IMG/VR virus record: IMGVR_UViG_3300045918_000106
Location: 1-43,226 of that record
Length of the DNA: 43,226 bases
Source of the DNA: a virus
Strand: one strand, 5' to 3'
Shown here: positions 40,914-43,226 of the stretch, in pieces
How the letters are laid out: each line of letters opens with the position of its first letter
Position numbering within the stretch: the first letter of the stretch is position 1
Position numbers and translations under genes: made by a program
The notes under the pieces: model-generated
What the model saw: only the letters and a program-made list of their open reading frames with translations
What the model was told of the DNA's origin: nothing
Database searches by the model: none

Positions 40914-41285
40914 ATGACTAAAAATACTTCTTTTGTTTCTGCCGTATCCACAACCCCTAAGGCTCCTAACTATACAGAGGAACAGACTTCTACTATGGTA
41001 GCTACCTATCTTGCTAATCCTACTCAAGAGACTGTAACTATGCTTTCTATCACTATGGCACGCTCTGTTCGTTCTATCGTGGCTAAATTAAGCCGTGAGA
41101 AGGTTTATGTAAGCAAGATTTATGTCACTAAGACGGGTGAAAAGGTTGAAAAGAAAGATTCAACGGCTACCGCAATAGGCAGTATATTGAGTCTAAGCGA
41201 AAATGATACTTCAAGCCTTGCTAAAGCTAATAAAACTGCCCTTCAAGCTATTTTTAATGCGCTGGCTAACTCTAAGCCGTTGTAA
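40914..41285 (+). CDS. Small helix-turn-helix protein, paralogue 2
   Basis: The product is 123 residues. NYTEEQTSTMVATYLANPTQETVTMLSITMARSVRSIVAKLSREKVYVSKIYVTKTGE is almost the same as in paralogue 1. The N-terminus and the C-terminal half (AIGSILSLSENDTSSLAKANKTALQAIFNAL) are more diverged but clearly related. AAGGTG lies upstream of the ATG. It has tandem promoters and the conserved leader element. A DNA-binding regulator is likely. The near identity of the core suggests recent duplication or gene conversion. Confidence 0.75.
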   Translation: MTKNTSFVSAVSTTPKAPNYTEEQTSTMVATYLANPTQETVTMLSITMARSVRSIVAKLSREKVYVSKIYVTKTGEKVEKKDSTATAIGSILSLSENDTSSLAKANKTALQAIFNALANSKPL

Positions 41286-41353
41286 TTAAAAAAGTTTCCT
41301 AGGTTCTTTATAAAAACCTAGATTAACCCTTGATTTTATAGGAGAATTTAAAA

Positions 41354-41542
41354 ATGAAAAAAGCTTTTGTTAATACCGATAAATTGAGTAAAATCAATAC
41401 TTTCCGCGCATCTCAAGGTCTTGAATTGATTGTCCCTAAAAAGACTGCTGACAAAAAACAACAAAGGGCTAATAGATCCGCACATTCTGAAAAGTGTCGT
41501 GAAATCAAAGCCTTACGCACTTCCGGCAAAAAATCTAAATAA
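41354..41542 (+). CDS. Small basic protein
   Basis: The product is 62 residues with AGGAG before the ATG. It begins MKKAFVNTDKLSKINTFRASQGLELIVPKK and continues with a Lys/Arg-rich helix (KKQQRANRSAHSEKCREIKALRTSGKKSK). The pattern 'KLSKIN..R...GLE.......K......NR......R.IKALR' recurs in small phage and bacterial proteins of unknown function. A nucleic-acid-binding role is suggested by charge only. A 7-bp hairpin (41299-41321) precedes it, using the CCTAG sequence of the leader element. Confidence 0.65.
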   Translation: MKKAFVNTDKLSKINTFRASQGLELIVPKKTADKKQQRANRSAHSEKCREIKALRTSGKKSK

Positions 41543-41557
41543 ATCAAGGGGCTATAA

Positions 41558-41653
41558 ATGTACTCAACTAAATCAAAGACTGTTCCTATGCTAGTGGCTC
41601 TAAGTTCTTGTTTATTCTATATTTTTTTCGCGGTAATTCATGCGATTAGTTAA
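41558..41653 (+). CDS. Tiny membrane peptide
   Basis: The product is 31 residues, MYSTKSKTVPMLVALSSCLFYIFFAVIHAIS, with AAGGGG before the ATG. A short basic N-terminus precedes one hydrophobic helix (~10-30), so the N-terminus is predicted to be cytoplasmic. It is followed directly by a strong hairpin. Role unknown. Confidence 0.6.
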   Translation: MYSTKSKTVPMLVALSSCLFYIFFAVIHAIS

Positions 41654-41663
41654 TATTTAATTT

Positions 41664-41698
41664 AAATATTAAGCCCGCTTTATGCGGGCTTAATATTT
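41664..41698. terminator. Strong 15-bp hairpin ending the second HTH operon
   Basis: Arms AAATATTAAGCCCGC and GCGGGCTTAATATTT enclose a 5-base loop. A/T-rich ends on both sides could act as the T-run in either direction. Confidence 0.8.
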
Positions 41699-41716
41699 AA
41701 TTACCAGGATACAAAA

Positions 41717-41809
41717 ATAAAAAAGTCTTTAAAATCAAAGACTTAGCTGCGCCGCGTGGGCAAGCCTTTCCATATTTATCATTTTACTCGTGTATGTGCA
41801 AGATGTCAA
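41717..41809 (-). ncRNA. Cassette F: minus-strand promoter plus terminator (predicted small RNA)
   Basis: On the minus strand, TTGACA (41804-41809), 17 bp, TAAAAT (41781-41786). The conserved GGCGCAGCTAAG motif, hairpin AAGTCTTT/AAAGACTT (41723-41744) and T-run follow. The predicted transcript is about 55-60 bases. Confidence 0.6.
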
Positions 41810-41859
41810 GTTTTATTTTCTGGCACGACTTTTGCTTTCAAGCAAGAATTATGCCATCT

Positions 41860-41979
41860 AGCGAAGTAAACACTTACTAACCCAGCGAAGTAAACACTTA
41901 CTAACCCAGCGAAGTAAACACTTACTAACCCAGCAAAGTGAGCACTTACTAACCCAGCAAAGTGAGCACTTACTAACCT
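41860..41979. repeat. Five 24-bp iterons
   Basis: There are five tandem units of the form AGCGAAGTAAACACTTACTAACCC. Units 1-3 share GCGAAGTAAACAC; units 4-5 have GCAAAGTGAGCAC. Each contains a small dyad (AGTAA...TTACT or AAGTG..CACTT). Confidence 0.93.
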
Positions 41980-41986
41980 ACTATAA

Positions 41987-42006
41987 AGGCGCGCTTAAGC
42001 GCGCCT
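41987..42006. other. 20-bp perfect palindrome
   Basis: AGGCGCGCTTAAGCGCGCCT is self-complementary throughout and stands out as G+C-rich in A/T-rich DNA, next to the iterons. Confidence 0.9.
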
Positions 42007-42297
42007 AGTGCGCAATCTAGAATTTCCGGATGTGCTCTACGAAACCTAGTGCGCAATCTAGAATTTTCTAAAGTCTATTCTAATTGTACCAATTCGCGCA
42101 ATTCCCCAACCCAGGATTCAAATTAGGGGAATTCGCGCACTTTGGTACATATTCCAACATATTTCAATATTTTAGTACAATTATGGGTATTTAGAGACAT
42201 TAGGCTGAAAAATTGACAAAGTTTGGGAGTTAATTTGTCGAGTTGGCAAAGTTAGATAGGAGAATTGACAAAGTTTGGAAGTTAATTTGTCGAGTTG
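42004..42297. repeat. Nested direct and inverted repeats, candidate origin region
   Basis: A 22-bp direct repeat lies at 42004-42025 and 42045-42066 (CCTAGTGCGCAATCTAGAAT...). A nested inverted repeat spans 42085-42149 (TGTACCAA...AATTCCCC...GGGGAATT...TTGGTACA). A 35-bp direct repeat with one mismatch lies at 42211-42245 and 42263-42297, each with GACAAA...TTTGTC. No gene is convincing in 41654-42442. Confidence 0.88.
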
Positions 42298-42388
42298 CGC
42301 TGACTAGTGCATAGTACAATTTCTAACTCGCTAAATTATATGCCTTTTCGAACCGCTTATTTACCAAATAAGGAGAATAAATATTCTA

Positions 42389-42417
42389 TTGAAAAATTTT
42401 TGAGAAATCTGTATAAT
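42389..42417 (+). promoter_or_regulatory. Promoter for the second SprT-like gene
   Basis: TTGAAA (42389-42394), 17 bp, TATAAT (42412-42417), about 25 bp before the ATG at 42443. Confidence 0.78.
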
Positions 42418-42442
42418 TATAAAATCGAAAAGGGAGAAAGAA

Positions 42443-42859
42443 ATGACACAGTTAGAAGCGGCAAGATTTTACGGAGATTACAGGGAATTGATAGAAGAAA
42501 TCAATGAACTTGATGTACAAGAAAATACCAAGCTACAGGAGACCCTAATGAAAGAGTATGAGTTAAATAAAATTTTCTGTATTTTCTTAAGCGAATTTAG
42601 TCTGGAATGGCGCACTCGTATAGGGGTGGCTAAAGGGAAGAAAGACTGGATGGGAATGTACGAAGAATATCCTTTTAGTAAAAAACATAAAATTAGGGTA
42701 TGCCTAGAACAGTGTAAGGACTATGATGCTGTAGTAGCTACTATAGTACATGAAATGGTTCATGCATGGCAAAATGAAACAGGACATAGTGTAGCACACG
42801 GTAAAAGCTTTAAGAAGTGGAAAGTGTACTTTAAACAAAGATATGGATTAAAAATTTAG
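42443..42859 (+). CDS. SprT-like zinc metalloprotease, second type
   Basis: The product is 138 residues with AGGGAGAAAG before the ATG. ATIVHEMVHAWQNETGHSVAHGKSFKKWKVYF holds HExxH at 103-107 and a further His119 in AHG..F, the standard SprT/wss1-type ligand set. The N-terminal third is helical and charged. There is no zinc ribbon. It is only distantly like the 38552 protein, so the phage carries two separate genes of this type. It has its own promoter beside the repeat-rich region. The substrate is unknown. Confidence 0.82.
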   Translation: MTQLEAARFYGDYRELIEEINELDVQENTKLQETLMKEYELNKIFCIFLSEFSLEWRTRIGVAKGKKDWMGMYEEYPFSKKHKIRVCLEQCKDYDAVVATIVHEMVHAWQNETGHSVAHGKSFKKWKVYFKQRYGLKI

Positions 42860-42861
42860 TG

Positions 42862-42890
42862 TTGATTTACAACTGATTTGCTAGTATAAT
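42862..42890 (+). promoter_or_regulatory. Promoter for the third HTH gene
   Basis: TTGATT (42862-42867), 17 bp, TATAAT (42885-42890). The leader is very short and has no conserved RNA element. Confidence 0.8.
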
Positions 42891-42905
42891 ATATTGGAGA
42901 ATATA

Positions 42906-43202
42906 ATGAACAAAGTAACTTCTTACACCGCTGAACAAACTGCAACTATCGTAGAAGCTTTTAAAGCTGGTACTCCTATTGAAGTTATTGCAACTACTGT
43001 AGGCAAAAGCGCTCGTAGTGTAATCGCTAAGCTTTCTCGTGAAGGCGTATATACTAAGGCCAACAAAACTACCACTACTGCAACTAAAGTAACTAAGGCT
43101 GATCTAGTAGCTAAGATTGCTATAAAATTCAATGTAACTACCGAATCTTTGGCTAATCTTGTAAAAGTTGATAAAGCTACTTTGGAAATCATAGCAGCTT
43201 GA
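42906..43202 (+). CDS. Small helix-turn-helix protein, paralogue 3
   Basis: The ATG at 42906 has GGAG well placed; an in-frame TTG at 42894 lies too close to the -10. The product is 98 residues. SYTAEQTATIVEAFKAGTPIEVIATTVGKSARSVIAKLSREGVYTKANK aligns with the other two paralogues through the helix-turn-helix. The C-terminal domain (TKADLVAKIAIKFNVTTESLANLVKVDKATLEIIAA) matches the same short helical domain. DNA identity to the others is low, so this is the older branch. A regulatory DNA-binding role is inferred. Confidence 0.75.
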   Translation: MNKVTSYTAEQTATIVEAFKAGTPIEVIATTVGKSARSVIAKLSREGVYTKANKTTTTATKVTKADLVAKIAIKFNVTTESLANLVKVDKATLEIIAA

Positions 43203-43226
43203 CCCTAGTCCCTCACTTACGCAGTA

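Noticed and set aside
41860-41979. Possible CRISPR array
   Set aside because: The 24-bp units are directly adjacent without spacers, so they are tandem iterons.
42307-42507. Open frame starting at GTG before the second SprT-like gene
   Set aside because: It would be read through the promoter at 42389-42417 and overlaps the well-supported start at 42443. The product looks random and basic.
42923-43192. Minus-strand frame opposite the third HTH gene
   Set aside because: The plus-strand gene has a promoter, a ribosome site and two paralogues. The reverse frame has none of these.

Overview
The window looks like part of the genome of a tailed double-stranded DNA phage, most probably a siphovirus. 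It is AT-rich and gene-dense, with consensus sigma-70 promoters and Shine-Dalgarno sites. It has an HK97-type head module and a very long tape measure, and no tail-sheath gene is visible. No integrase, lysogeny repressor, tRNA or endolysin gene was seen here. The host is presumably a Gram-negative bacterium, but the sequence does not settle which one.

Layout. Positions 1-36443 are read on the minus strand and form the virion module. From right to left it holds: the terminase small subunit, a TPR-glycosyltransferase, the terminase large subunit, a GIY-YIG protein, a small Cys protein, an HNH protein, the portal, a protease-major capsid fusion, the head-tail connector, a gp10-like/neck candidate, the tail terminator, the tail tube protein, the frameshifted tail assembly chaperone pair, a 2801-residue tape measure, a tail hub protein, a 1558-residue tail fibre with an S74 self-cleaving chaperone, a glycine-rich gp38-like adhesin, a sulfotransferase, a DUF4376-like tail fibre assembly protein, more tail proteins, holin-like membrane genes, and a set of small virion proteins. 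The last is a repeat-rich protein cut by the left edge. Terminators sit just after the major capsid and tail tube genes. Sigma-70 promoters with a shared A/T-rich upstream element restart transcription at several points.

Positions 36444-36875 are a divergent control region with a long imperfect stem-loop and tandem 28-bp repeats. Positions 36876-43226 are read on the plus strand and look like an early/accessory module. It holds three paralogous small helix-turn-helix proteins, several tiny membrane peptides, two different SprT-like metalloproteases, a HAD phosphatase and a DnaQ-like exonuclease.

The most unusual feature is the intergenic DNA of the plus-strand module. A cassette recurs at about 37576, 38112, 38944, 40505 and 41717. 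Each copy carries a conserved minus-strand promoter. In three copies this promoter is followed at once by a Rho-independent terminator with a covarying stem, which predicts very short RNAs. Four copies also carry a plus-strand promoter of a second class (TTGCTT, 16 bp, TATAAT) and two TTTCCTGG sites. Two of the HTH genes additionally share a leader RNA whose stem covaries while its loop is conserved. A block of iterons, palindromes and nested repeats at 41860-42300 is a good candidate replication origin or control centre.
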